This document shows positions 1 through 5,222 of a DNA stretch of 25,146 nt, piece after piece. A program made the translations under genes and the position numbers. The notes beneath the pieces are model-generated. The model was not told the DNA's origin. It searched no databases and was given only the letters and a program-made list of their open reading frames with translations. Origin of the DNA: Methanobrevibacter sp. (GTDB lineage Archaea > Methanobacteriota > Methanobacteria > Methanobacteriales > Methanobacteriaceae); NCBI GenBank assembly GCA_017646885.1, contig JAGCLR010000407.1, positions 1 through 25,146 on the forward strand, read 5' to 3'. Positions within the stretch are counted from its first letter, which is position 1. Each line of letters begins with the position of its first letter.

Positions 1-153
1 AATAAGTAATTGGCTGGTTGATATAATGGTAATGGAATGGAATAGAGTTAGTAAGATAGGGTTAGAGTTAGTAAAATAGTAAAATAGAGTTTTTTGGTGG
101 CCACCGGGACCAGGTCCATGCATCACCACCCCGTATCCGCCTCCGTTTACCCA
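1..153. other. Gene-free left end with short AT repeats and a GC-rich segment
   Basis: I see no convincing gene here. Bases 1-90 are AT-rich with short direct repeats of the type GAGTTAGTAAAATAG. Bases 95-145 are abruptly GC-rich and contain the palindrome GGTGGCCACC and the small inverted repeat GGACCAGGTCC, similar in style to the GC-rich leader at 735-935. A minus-strand transcript escaping the terminator at 154-183 would run into this segment. The in-frame extension of the gene at 306-647 ends with TAA at 147-149. Confidence 0.4.
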
Positions 154-183
154 ATAAAAAAAGCCTCTAAGTAGAGGCTTTTT
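154..183 (-). terminator. Intrinsic terminator (bidirectional)
   Basis: A 9-bp perfect stem (AAGCCTCTA at 161-169 with TAGAGGCTT at 172-180) is followed on the minus strand by a run of seven U. It lies downstream of the gene at 306-647 and would end its transcript. T residues on the other side make it potentially bidirectional. Confidence 0.85.
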
Positions 184-305
184 ACAAATTCATGAAACCA
201 GTTATCTACATCCTGATCCTGATCCTTTTTAAGTTTTTCAACCTTTTCAACTTTAACCGGGGTCATCTGTCCCAGGTGAGTAAAAATATTTTCATCTTTA
301 AGCGC

Positions 306-647
306 CTACTCAACGCGCTTAATCATTTCTTTCTGAATATTCTTACGCTGTGGAAGCATAATTTCAGCTGCCTCAATAGCTTTTTCAAACATTTCAGGTC
401 CTACTTCTTCTACTTCAGCCTCTGTGATTTCGCCCAGGGCGATAAGGTAATTAATAAAGGCCGCGGTCAATTCCTGTCTAGCTACTTTGATCTGGCCCTG
501 CTTCTCCTGCTCTTTCTTTCTAGCTTCCTCTTCCTCTTTCATCTTAGTCTGGATCCTTGATGCCTCAATGCGAACCATATCAAGAATCTCATCTACTGTT
601 CCGCCCTCGCGGAGAATCTGTTCAACTGTCATCATAGACTTATCCAT
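306..647 (-). CDS. Unknown charged helical phage protein
   Basis: Not recognised. The 113-residue product is almost entirely predictable as helix. Its middle (residues about 32-55) is rich in Glu, Lys, Gln and Arg and suggests a coiled coil, and the rest is acidic and soluble with no membrane segment. The start is supported by AGAGAGG eight to nine bases before ATG and by a promoter at 707-735. The stop is TAG. The same frame then stays open for 52 more codons to a TAA at 147-149, so a read-through product or a lost longer gene is possible. It is the last gene of the leftmost block, and the GC-rich leader at 735-935 lies upstream. Confidence 0.75.
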   Translation of the reverse strand: MDKSMMTVEQILREGGTVDEILDMVRIEASRIQTKMKEEEEARKKEQEKQGQIKVARQELTAAFINYLIALGEITEAEVEEVGPEMFEKAIEAAEIMLPQRKNIQKEMIKRVE

Positions 648-706
648 CTCAATTTACCTCTCTTGTCTGTAATTTGTATATATCTTTCTCTCTTTCTTAT
701 ACATAT

Positions 707-735
707 ATTATATCAAAATTTTTTATAAAATTCAA
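707..735 (-). promoter_or_regulatory. Sigma-A promoter for the gene at 306-647
   Basis: Minus strand: -35 TTGAAT, 17-bp spacer, -10 TATAAT. It has a slightly weak -35 compared with the other promoters of the window. Confidence 0.65.
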
Positions 736-935
736 GTGGTTGCGGGCGCCAGGTCATTGTCACCTGGGACGGGTCCCGTCCCCAGAACAAAACAACTATG
801 AAGGGGATCCATATGGCAAGGGCCTCGGTATTCCGGGAAAATCCAGGTCGCCGGGCCAAGGTCCAAACAACTAGGAAAAATCGCCATATAGGCCCGTGGA
901 CCTGGAACCGGGCCGCAGCGTGCGTCCGCGGCCCG
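736..935 (-). ncRNA. GC-rich structured leader or small RNA with a 75-nt tandem repeat
   Basis: About 200 bases with no convincing ORF and far higher GC than the surroundings lie immediately downstream of a consensus minus-strand promoter (939-967). The 5' end of the predicted RNA folds as an 8-bp perfect stem (CGGGCCGC 909-916 with GCGGCCCG 928-935). Further in, two copies of a unit are seen 75 nt apart. On the plus strand each has AAACAACTA, exactly ten bases, then CCATAT (790-814 and 865-889), with GC-rich stems around them. One such stem is CGGGCC (852-857) with GGCCCG (890-895). It could be an independent RNA or a long structured 5' leader of the gene at 306-647. I do not recognise a known RNA family. 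Confidence 0.45.
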
Positions 936-938
936 CTC

Positions 939-967
939 ATTATACCATACCTCGCGCCTTATGTCAA
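939..967 (-). promoter_or_regulatory. Sigma-A promoter P2 of regulatory element 1
   Basis: Minus strand: perfect TTGACA, 17-bp spacer, perfect TATAAT. Transcription would begin at the GC-rich hairpin at 909-935. No facing plus-strand promoter is visible, so this is a half-copy of the convergent elements described at 5223-5346. Confidence 0.8.
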
Positions 968-1032
968 TATACAAAATAAACGAATTATAGAGCAGATCTT
1001 TGGTAAAATTGCACAAAACTGGCAAATTGCAT

Positions 1033-1061
1033 AAAAAAACAGGGCATTTCGCCCTGTTTTT
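1033..1061 (-). terminator. Intrinsic terminator (bidirectional)
   Basis: Stem CAGGGC (1040-1045) with GCCCTG (1051-1056). Seven U follow on the minus strand, ending the gene at 1074-1475, and five T follow on the plus strand. Confidence 0.85.
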
Positions 1062-1073
1062 GTGTATTTTAGC

Positions 1074-1475
1074 CTATTTTTTAGGCTTTCTTTTACGTTT
1101 TAAGTCAATTTCATAGTCATTTTCACCAATACTGAAGGAAATCAGCTTACCAATGTTGGTAATTTTGACATTTTCAGCAAATTCTGGAAGAATTTCCGCA
1201 ATTTTCTGAATAATCATTTCTTTTTCCGGGTCTTCCTTGCGTTCGCGTTTGACTGTTTTTTTCTCAGTCTCAGCTTTCGCAGAATGGATAGTTGCCATGA
1301 TTCTGTTGTCTTTTACTTTTTGAGTGAGCATTTCCTGTTCTTCATTTTCTGTGTAGCCTTCATCATCCAGCCACATTTCGATTGCTTCCTCTTTTGAGAT
1401 TTTTAAAACTTTCATGCTCTTTTCAATCTCAGCATCCGGAATTGTAATCATCTTTCCATTAAATTCGTATCTCAT
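1074..1475 (-). CDS. Unknown phage protein with basic C-terminus
   Basis: Family name not recognised; the SKEEAIEMWLDDEGY-type motif near residues 28-42 looks familiar from phages of Clostridia, but I cannot name a domain. The 133-residue product has an N-terminal half with beta then helical character, a charged linker, and a strongly basic tail ending in KRKRKPKK, which suggests contact with nucleic acid. I chose the ATG at 1475; AAGGA lies 12-13 bases upstream, which is long, so the GTG at 1484 is an alternative start. It has its own promoter (1514-1542) and terminator (1033-1061), so it is a single-gene transcription unit. Confidence 0.75.
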   Translation of the reverse strand: MRYEFNGKMITIPDAEIEKSMKVLKISKEEAIEMWLDDEGYTENEEQEMLTQKVKDNRIMATIHSAKAETEKKTVKRERKEDPEKEMIIQKIAEILPEFAENVKITNIGKLISFSIGENDYEIDLKRKRKPKK

Positions 1476-1513
1476 ACCAATCACCAATCCTTTTTCTTAT
1501 TTTTTATAAATAA

Positions 1514-1542
1514 ATTATATCATATTTTTTAAAATTTGTCAA
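1514..1542 (-). promoter_or_regulatory. Sigma-A promoter for the gene at 1074-1475
   Basis: Minus strand: TTGACA, 17 bp, TATAAT, in very AT-rich DNA. Confidence 0.8.
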
Positions 1543-1564
1543 TAGAAAATCTTAAAATTTTTTA

Positions 1565-1597
1565 AAAATGTTGTGGCGGGTTTAGGTCTCCCGCCAC
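1565..1597 (-). terminator. Terminator hairpin after the minihelix RNA
   Basis: Perfect 8-bp stem GTGGCGGG (1573-1580) with CCCGCCAC (1590-1597). On the minus strand it is followed by AACATTTTT. It closes the unit formed by the winged-helix gene at 1679-2044 and the tRNA-like element at 1631-1672. Confidence 0.65.
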
Positions 1598-1630
1598 TTG
1601 GAAAGGAGGTAACAAAAATTAGATTTTGAA

Positions 1631-1672
1631 GGGAGTCAGGGGACTCGAACCCCTGTTTGCCGTTCAACTCCC
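1631..1672 (-). ncRNA. tRNA-like minihelix (acceptor stem plus T arm only)
   Basis: On the minus strand a 7-bp acceptor-like stem (GGGAGTT at the 5' end with GACTCCC at the 3' end, one G-U pair) encloses a canonical 17-nt T arm: stem AGGGG/CCCCT around the loop TTCGAGT. The 11-nt linker GAACGGCAAAC replaces the whole D arm, anticodon arm and variable loop. No CCA is encoded; the next base is U. It starts six bases after the TAG of the winged-helix gene, so it sits in that gene's 3' untranslated region. It may be the remnant of a deleted tRNA gene or a functional tRNA mimic that could recruit RNase P, RNase Z, CCA-adding enzyme or EF-Tu. The structure is clear from sequence; function is unknown. 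Confidence 0.6.
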
Positions 1673-1678
1673 GTCCTA

Positions 1679-2044
1679 CTACTCCGCAAGGGAGAAGTAG
1701 GATTTTTTCTTTTCAATGGTCTTTACGACCTTGCCTTCCTCTTTAAGGATGCGAAGCAGTGCAGAAAGTTTCTGATTGGAATGCACTCTCATTTCTTCGA
1801 ACAGCTCCCACATTTCAGTAATAGTTACTGGTTTTTCAACCTTGGCAAGACATTCCAGAATCTGAGCCATGATTTTTTCATTCTCAATCTGAGATTTTGT
1901 CTGCTTAGTTGTGGAAGATTTTCTTTCAAGCAATTCCACTTCATGGTCGATGAAAGCAAGCACTTCTTCTGTGCAATTTTCAGATGCTACTACGATACCT
2001 CTAACTACTGCGAACATTTCTTTCTTTGTCATTTTCTTTGTCAT
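1679..2044 (-). CDS. Winged-helix-like protein, paralog 1 of 3
   Basis: Paralogous to the genes at 4456-4824 and 7586-7945. All share an N-terminal TKKMTKKEMF helix, a HExELLERKSS segment, a KTKSQxENEKxMA helix, and a C-terminal half reading P-x-T-x-TE ... SNQKLSALLRILKEEGKV ... KKSYFSLAE. The C-terminal half has the size and pattern of a winged helix (recognition helix SNQKLSALLR followed by a beta wing), so a DNA-binding regulator is likely by inference. I start at the ATG encoding MTKKMTKK; GAGGG lies nine bases upstream. The promoter is at 2085-2113 with an A-tract upstream. Stop codons are tandem TAGTAG. The tRNA minihelix follows directly. Confidence 0.8.
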   Translation of the reverse strand: MTKKMTKKEMFAVVRGIVVASENCTEEVLAFIDHEVELLERKSSTTKQTKSQIENEKIMAQILECLAKVEKPVTITEMWELFEEMRVHSNQKLSALLRILKEEGKVVKTIEKKKSYFSLAE

Positions 2045-2084
2045 AATCAAATCCCTCTTTCTTTCTTTTGTTTTTTACATCTTT

Positions 2085-2133
2085 ATTATATCATATCTTT
2101 TTTTGTTTGTCAAGACTTTTTTTATTTTTTTTA
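2085..2133 (-). promoter_or_regulatory. Promoter with A-tract UP-like element for winged-helix paralog 1
   Basis: Minus strand: TTGACA, 17 bp, TATAAT (2085-2113). Just upstream is AAAAAAAATAAAAAAAG, which resembles an UP element for the RNA polymerase alpha subunit. The same arrangement precedes paralogs 2 and 3. Confidence 0.8.
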
Positions 2134-2187
2134 GGATTTTTTCAAGCCCCTTGACCTTGGCTTTGTGTTCCTCTCTTTGATGATTAA

Positions 2188-2233
2188 AGTATATCATAGG
2201 TCGCAAGAAAACACAATACCGGAAAAATGCACA
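2188..2233 (-). promoter_or_regulatory. Promoter P1 with TGTGCA box, driving a leader without a gene
   Basis: Minus strand: -35 TTGTGT, 17 bp, -10 TATACT (2188-2216), with a TGTGCA box 11 bp upstream of the -35. It is followed by a good ribosome binding site (AGAGAGG) but no start codon, then after about 75 bases by the next promoter. This looks like a leader whose gene was lost, or a short RNA. Confidence 0.6.
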
Positions 2234-2267
2234 AGATTCGGGATAAATTTTTGTTAGATCTGCCAAC

Positions 2268-2388
2268 TAGACTTCCGCGGAAAAATGTGCTATACTGATC
2301 TGTTGTGCAAAAACGGCCTGGGTCGCTCAAGAGCGGGCCGCCAATTATAGCATACTTTTTTATCTCTTGTCAATAGGTAAAATGCACA
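2268..2388. promoter_or_regulatory. Convergent promoter-hairpin element 2
   Basis: Plus promoter: TAGACT, 17 bp, TATACT (2268-2296). Minus promoter: TTGACA, 18 bp, TATAAT (2344-2373), with a TGTGCA box nine bp upstream of its -35 (2383-2388). Between the two -10 boxes lies a GC-rich segment with CGGCC/GGCCG arms and an inner GCTC-AA-GAGC hairpin. The two promoters face each other across the hairpin. Confidence 0.65.
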
Positions 2389-2415
2389 AAAATAAAGGAC
2401 TCAAATGAGTCCTTT
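2389..2415 (-). terminator. Intrinsic terminator
   Basis: Perfect 10-bp stem AAAGGACTCA/TGAGTCCTTT with a 2-nt loop, followed by AUUUUU on the minus strand. It overlaps the stop codon of the gene at 2414-2641. Confidence 0.85.
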
Positions 2416-2641
2416 ACTCCATTCTACAGCATTTTGCAAAAGCCTTCACACAATCAAGCCACAAATCATCTTGCTCCGCGATTTCATGATAATCTAACTC
2501 ATCTGCCCCATCTGGCACACCTTCTGAAGCCCAAACATCATAGTAAACAAAATCATCACCAATTTTATTTCTTACATAATCATCCATTTCTTTTAAAAGA
2601 TTTTTTCTAACTTCTATCAATTCTTTTCTTGTTACTGTCAT
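2414..2641 (-). CDS. Unknown small acidic protein
   Basis: Not recognised. The 75-residue, acidic product has an N-terminal amphipathic helix, a DDFVYYDVW segment that could be a beta strand, and a C-terminal KAFAKCCRME with two adjacent cysteines. The start has AAGGAGAG seven bases before the ATG. It is the second gene of a two-gene operon with the small gene at 2657-2794, 15 bases upstream, both read from the promoter at 2824-2852. Confidence 0.75.
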   Translation of the reverse strand: MTVTRKELIEVRKNLLKEMDDYVRNKIGDDFVYYDVWASEGVPDGADELDYHEIAEQDDLWLDCVKAFAKCCRME

Positions 2642-2656
2642 AATTATCTCTCCTTC

Positions 2657-2794
2657 TTAATCAATTTCTTCAACGTCACATTCATCAAAGTCTCTTTCCA
2701 TTAACCATGCATCCGCGATGTTTAAAGCATCTTCCTCAGACTCTGCATCAATAATATAGGTTGCTTCCTTCATTACATAAACTTCATATTTCAT
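2657..2794 (-). CDS. Small protein resembling the DpnD/PcfM family
   Basis: A 45-residue ORF with ATG preceded by GAAAGGAAATAAAA. It begins MKYEVYVMKEATYIIDAE and continues with a SEEDALNIAD helix. The pattern (strand, turn, strand with an Ala/Glu-rich helix starting S-E-E-A/D) resembles the small DpnD/PcfM-like proteins of Firmicute mobile elements, whose role is not known. It is very acidic. First gene of the operon driven by the promoter at 2824-2852; 15 bases separate it from the next gene. Confidence 0.65.
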   Translation of the reverse strand: MKYEVYVMKEATYIIDAESEEDALNIADAWLMERDFDECDVEEID

Positions 2795-2823
2795 AATTTT
2801 TATTTCCTTTCTTGTTTTTCTTT

Positions 2824-2856
2824 ATTATAGCACCTGGGGTTGAATTTGTCAACCCC
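2824..2856 (-). promoter_or_regulatory. Promoter with -35 inside an inverted repeat
   Basis: Minus strand: TTGACA, 17 bp, TATAAT (2824-2852). The -35 lies in a perfect 8-bp inverted repeat, GGGGTTGA (2836-2843) and TCAACCCC (2849-2856). The repeat reaches the stop codon of the upstream gene at 2856-3002. Confidence 0.75.
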
Positions 2857-3002
2857 TAAATTAAAGTTAATGTAAATTCATTTTCGTAGGCTCTAAGATA
2901 CCATCCAATTAAGTATCTATCATTATCTGCCAGGATTTCACCTGTATCAAGGTCTACCAGACTTGCTTTTTTATCTTCTAAAAATAATCCAAAGTGTCTC
3001 AT
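2856..3002 (-). CDS. Unknown 48-residue protein
   Basis: A short ORF with a strong ribosome binding site (GGAGGG, eight bases before ATG). The product starts MRHFGLFLEDKKASLVDLD and is followed by TGEILADNDRYLIGWYLRAY, an alternation of short strands and turns typical of a small beta domain. Its ATG overlaps the stop of the upstream membrane peptide as TAATG, so translation is probably coupled. The TAG stop lies at the edge of the inverted repeat of the next promoter. Function unknown. Confidence 0.65.
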   Translation of the reverse strand: MRHFGLFLEDKKASLVDLDTGEILADNDRYLIGWYLRAYENEFTLTLI

Positions 3003-3091
3003 TAAATAATCCCTCCTGCCCATAACATCATACTAAAGATTAAAGCCATTGCCATTCCTAATCCTGCTATTGTCAACCAAAAATATTTCAT
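3002..3091 (-). CDS. 29-residue single-span membrane micropeptide
   Basis: MKYFW followed by LTIAGLGMAMALIFSMMLW forms a single hydrophobic helix that fills almost the whole peptide, ending AGGII. An AAAGGATG ribosome binding site precedes the start, and the stop overlaps the next start as TAATG. It is the middle gene of the operon 3113-3340, 3002-3091, 2856-3002. A membrane peptide of this size could modulate a host membrane protein or act as a toxin-like or lysis-related peptide; nothing in the sequence decides. Confidence 0.6.
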   Translation of the reverse strand: MKYFWLTIAGLGMAMALIFSMMLWAGGII

Positions 3092-3112
3092 TTCTTATTT
3101 CATCCTTTCTTT

Positions 3113-3340
3113 TTATGCTTTAATTATAACACGAGCTTCTTCGTATGTCAATCCTTTTTTTATTAAATCTACCATTCTGTCTACTTCTTCAATAGTAAGA
3201 TGCTGATTGCAAAAACAAATTTCCATGTCTTCATTTTCACAGATGTCACAGTCCGCGCCTATGCATGGGGTAGGAGTGTTTTCATAGATATTAGCATTGT
3301 GCACACAAGTCGCGCATTTACAGTTTTTATTCTTACACAT
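3113..3340 (-). CDS. Cysteine-rich putative zinc-binding protein
   Basis: About 75 residues with a dense cysteine pattern in the first two thirds (C-x4-C-x-C-x2-C near the start, then CIGADCDIC and CFCNQH), which suggests one or two zinc sites or a treble-clef-like knuckle. The C-terminal third (EEVDRMVDLIKKGLTYEEAR) is helical. I chose the second ATG of the ATGATTATG start, since GAGG then sits eight bases upstream; the first ATG would be only two bases away. Three other genes here repeat this GAGGTAATGAxTATG arrangement. Promoter P1 at 3366-3394. Partner unknown. Confidence 0.7.
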   Translation of the reverse strand: MCKNKNCKCATCVHNANIYENTPTPCIGADCDICENEDMEICFCNQHLTIEEVDRMVDLIKKGLTYEEARVIIKA

Positions 3341-3365
3341 AATCATTACCTCTCTTTCTGAATAC

Positions 3366-3409
3366 AGTATAGCGCATTCCGGGATAAAAAGCAATAGGCA
3401 AAATGCACA
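3366..3409 (-). promoter_or_regulatory. Promoter P1 with TGTGCA box
   Basis: Minus strand: TTGCTT, 17 bp, TATACT (3366-3394), with a TGTGCA box nine bp upstream of the -35 (3404-3409). It drives the three-gene operon 3340 to 2856. Confidence 0.65.
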
Positions 3410-3442
3410 GACTTTCGCGACAAAATTTGGTGAACATTACCA

Positions 3443-3515
3443 TTGACAGGATCTCGGCCCGCGCCGTGCGCAAATGGGCCGCTCAATTATACCACATTTC
3501 ATGTGGTTTTGTCAA
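3443..3515. promoter_or_regulatory. Convergent element 3 (one arm degenerate)
   Basis: The minus promoter is TTGACA, 18 bp, TATAAT (3486-3515). On the plus strand a perfect TTGACA (3443-3448) is present but no -10 follows. Between them lies a GC-rich hairpin with arms CGGCCC and GGGCCG. This looks like a dyad element that lost the plus -10. Confidence 0.55.
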
Positions 3516-3528
3516 TAGGCATTATGAC

Positions 3529-3560
3529 CAAAAAACAAGTTGCACATTTGCGCAACTTGT
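3529..3560 (-). terminator. Intrinsic terminator of the small RNA
   Basis: Perfect 9-bp stem ACAAGTTGC/GCAACTTGT (3535-3543, 3552-3560), followed by six or seven U on the minus strand. Confidence 0.85.
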
Positions 3561-3730
3561 ATAGTATGCTTTGTAGTAGGCATCATTCCGCATGTCTTCA
3601 GCTTACGGACGCTGGTTCACATTTATATACCGCACACCTACACACCATGCGGTCGATGTCTTTATCGGGATAGGTCTTACTGCGACATCTTGCGTCTTGG
3701 GTTATTCCCTTGCCATCCCTCATCTGTTGA
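3529..3730 (-). ncRNA. Probable ~200-nt structured small RNA
   Basis: A consensus promoter (3735-3763) and an intrinsic terminator (3529-3560) bracket about 170 bases with no good gene. The predicted RNA has several local hairpins: GATGTC/GACATC, CCGCA/TGCGG, CAGC/GCTG, then the terminator. A 42-codon ORF beginning MRDGKGITQDARC lies inside but has no ribosome binding site and starts only about ten bases from the transcription start, so I favour a small RNA. It is more GC-rich than the neighbouring genes. Family not recognised. Confidence 0.5.
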
Positions 3731-3734
3731 ATTT

Positions 3735-3769
3735 ATTATATCACCAAAGGGTTGTTTTGTCAACCCTTT
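3735..3769 (-). promoter_or_regulatory. Promoter with -35 inside an inverted repeat
   Basis: Minus strand: TTGACA, 17 bp, TATAAT (3735-3763). The -35 overlaps a perfect 9-bp inverted repeat AAAGGGTTG (3746-3754) / CAACCCTTT (3761-3769). The stop of the gene at 3768-4358 touches the repeat. Confidence 0.75.
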
Positions 3770-4358
3770 AAGCGAAATATTTTAAAACAATTTCATCTGC
3801 CTCTTTAAGGTCAAACCATTCATTCATGAATCTATCATTTTTCTTGAAGCTCTGCGGATACCGGCGGATATACATTGCTCTGAAATAGCTTTCAAGTCCT
3901 TCTGCAGGAATGTTTCCGCAATCATAAACTCTGTTTACTACTGCTCTTGCACATCCAATTTTTTTATAGGTATCACTGTTTAATTCTTCTTTAAGTCTCT
4001 GTAAAACTTTTCTTGTGGTTGTTCCCACTTTTGAACAAACCATATTTCCATCGGCATCAAAAAATGTGAATAAGTAGCATTTTTCTTTTGCATCGTCCAA
4101 AAGGTCTACACCTTCCGCAATCTGAATAAGTTCAGAATACTTTGTTTTTCTTTGTGTAAGAATTTTACAAATCTTTTTAATTGAACTATCAACAGGATTT
4201 AAAATGTAAGTTTTTGCCCATTCTTTGCAACTATTGAAAATAGTTTCACAAGTTTCGAACCATCTCTGTTTCCAAGTTGCGTTAGTGTTCATCCATCTTT
4301 CAACTGCACCTTCAAAATCATTATTTGCTACGTACCATCCCATGTTTTTTGTTGCCAT
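3768..4358 (-). CDS. Putative GIY-YIG / T5orf172-like protein
   Basis: 196 residues. The C-terminal half, from about residue 93, reads CYLFTFFDADG ... SKVGTTTRKVLQRLKEEL ... VYDCG ... AEGLESYFRAMYIRRYP ... NDRFMNEWFDL. This order (strand, Gly-containing strand, Arg helix, strand, Glu helix, EWF motif) matches the T5orf172/MUG113 branch of GIY-YIG-like domains. In that family Arg and Glu are catalytic; R116-region and the E of AEGLES are candidates. The N-terminal 90 residues are helical and Trp-rich and not recognised. It could cut DNA or act as a non-catalytic relative. Single-gene unit with its own promoter (4390-4418). Confidence 0.55.
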   Translation of the reverse strand: MATKNMGWYVANNDFEGAVERWMNTNATWKQRWFETCETIFNSCKEWAKTYILNPVDSSIKKICKILTQRKTKYSELIQIAEGVDLLDDAKEKCYLFTFFDADGNMVCSKVGTTTRKVLQRLKEELNSDTYKKIGCARAVVNRVYDCGNIPAEGLESYFRAMYIRRYPQSFKKNDRFMNEWFDLKEADEIVLKYFA

Positions 4359-4389
4359 CTCATTTATACCTCTTTCCTTAATTTTCTTT

Positions 4390-4418
4390 ATTATATCATG
4401 CTAATTAACTTTTGTCAA
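4390..4418 (-). promoter_or_regulatory. Sigma-A promoter for the gene at 3768-4358
   Basis: Minus strand: TTGACA, 17 bp, TATAAT, located directly after the hairpin at 4423-4447. Confidence 0.8.
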
Positions 4419-4422
4419 TAGC

Positions 4423-4447
4423 GGATGGGGTAAAATTTACCCCATCC
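4423..4447 (-). terminator. Long hairpin after winged-helix paralog 2
   Basis: Near-perfect 12-bp inverted repeat beginning GGATGGGGTAAA, located between the stop of the gene at 4456-4824 and the next promoter. There is no U-run on the minus side, so it may be a terminator without a tract or an mRNA 3' end stabiliser. Confidence 0.55.
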
Positions 4448-4455
4448 TTTAGAAA

Positions 4456-4824
4456 CTACTCCGCAAGGAAGAAATAAGATTTCTTCTTGTCGATAGTCTT
4501 TTCTACTTTACCTTCTTCTTTCAGAAGTCTAAGCAGAGCGGAAAGTTTCTGGTTGGAAAGACCAGTCAGGCTTTCAGTTTTCATCAGTTCAGTAACAGTT
4601 GTCGGACTGTTAATCTTTGCGAGTTCCTCAAGGATGAGAGCCATGATTTTCTCATTCTCAACCTGAGATTTAGTTTTTGCGGAAGAAGATTTCTTTCTTT
4701 CCAGCAGTTCAATTTCGTGAGCAAGGAAGTCCATCATTTCAGCTTTATTAGCTGTTTCAGCAACTTCTACAACTTCCATAACCATAGTGAACATTTCTTT
4801 TTTAGTCATTTTTTTGTTTGTCAT
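4456..4824 (-). CDS. Winged-helix-like protein, paralog 2 of 3
   Basis: 122 residues, paralogous to the products of 1679-2044 and 7586-7945 over the whole length. Most conserved are HEIELLERKKS, KTKSQVENEKIMA, LSNQKLSALLRLLKEEGKV and KKKSYFFLAE. The N-terminal helix differs most (VVEVAETANKAEMMDF). I start at the ATG encoding MTNKKMTKK, nine bases after GAGGG. Three promoters stand in a row upstream (4877-4905, 4978-5006, and 5099-5127 with a poor -35), more than any other gene here, which suggests high or complex expression. DNA binding is inferred from the fold pattern. Confidence 0.8.
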   Translation of the reverse strand: MTNKKMTKKEMFTMVMEVVEVAETANKAEMMDFLAHEIELLERKKSSSAKTKSQVENEKIMALILEELAKINSPTTVTELMKTESLTGLSNQKLSALLRLLKEEGKVEKTIDKKKSYFFLAE

Positions 4825-4876
4825 AATTAAATCCCTCATTCTTTCTTGTGATTTTTTATTTGTTCTTTGTGCTTTT

Positions 4877-4925
4877 ATTATAGCACCTTTGATTTAGTTT
4901 GTCAAGACTTTTTTTATTTTTTTTT
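4877..4925 (-). promoter_or_regulatory. Promoter with A-tract UP-like element for winged-helix paralog 2
   Basis: Minus strand: TTGACA, 17 bp, TATAAT (4877-4905). Upstream AAAAAAAAATAAAAAAAG matches the A-tract of paralog 1 almost exactly, and the -10 region reads AAGGTGCTATAATA, as in the promoter 101 bp upstream. Confidence 0.8.
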
Positions 4926-4977
4926 GGACTTTTTTGATTGCCTTGACTTTCAACCACCTGTCCTTTTCTATGCCTTT

Positions 4978-5006
4978 ATTATAGCACCTTAGTTGTTATT
5001 TGTCAA
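4978..5006 (-). promoter_or_regulatory. Second tandem promoter upstream of winged-helix paralog 2
   Basis: Minus strand: TTGACA, 17 bp, TATAAT. It drives a ~70-nt leader that has GGACAGGTGG but no usable ORF before the next promoter. Confidence 0.75.
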
Positions 5007-5222
5007 GGGGCTTTTTAACTTTTTTTCAAGTTTTTTCTTGAAGGAGAAGCACCTGCCGCTTAGGGAGTTTACTAACCTTGTTCCCCTTGACACTTATGAT
5101 TATATCACATTCTACGCAGAATACAATAGACAGAATACACAAAGATGCGGTGGATCCTTTGTGCAATGTGCCAGGTCCTTGGTAGATCTGCCCAAATTCC
5201 GGGAGTTTTTAGTGTTGAAGTT
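5007..5222. other. Gene-free stretch: weak promoter and leader remnants
   Basis: I find no supportable gene. On the minus strand there is a -10 TATAAT (5099-5104) with only a poor -35 (ATTGTA or TTGTAT), then a leader starting with AGTGTCAAGGGGAA. This resembles the leader start AGTGTCAAGAGGGA near 9176. The part at 5145-5220 carries TAGATCTGCC, a motif shared with elements 2 and 6 in part. Confidence 0.45.

Noticed and set aside
192..560. Plus-strand ORF of 122 codons
   Set aside because: It is the antisense shadow of the supported minus gene at 306-647, Phe/Leu-rich from reversed Lys/Glu codons, with no ribosome binding site.
674..1034. Several 66-97 codon ORFs on both strands in the GC-rich segment
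   Set aside because: High GC removes stop codons; the ORFs overlap each other on both strands, lack ribosome binding sites and cross the promoters. The segment is better read as structured RNA.
2075..2266. Minus ORF of 63 codons upstream of winged-helix paralog 1
   Set aside because: It spans two promoters and an A-tract; the start has no ribosome binding site, and the good AGAGAGG in this stretch is not followed by a start codon in frame.
3443..3785. Two plus-strand ORFs of 76 and 81 codons
   Set aside because: They run through a promoter, a terminator and the small-RNA candidate, start without ribosome binding sites, and have no plus -10 box upstream.
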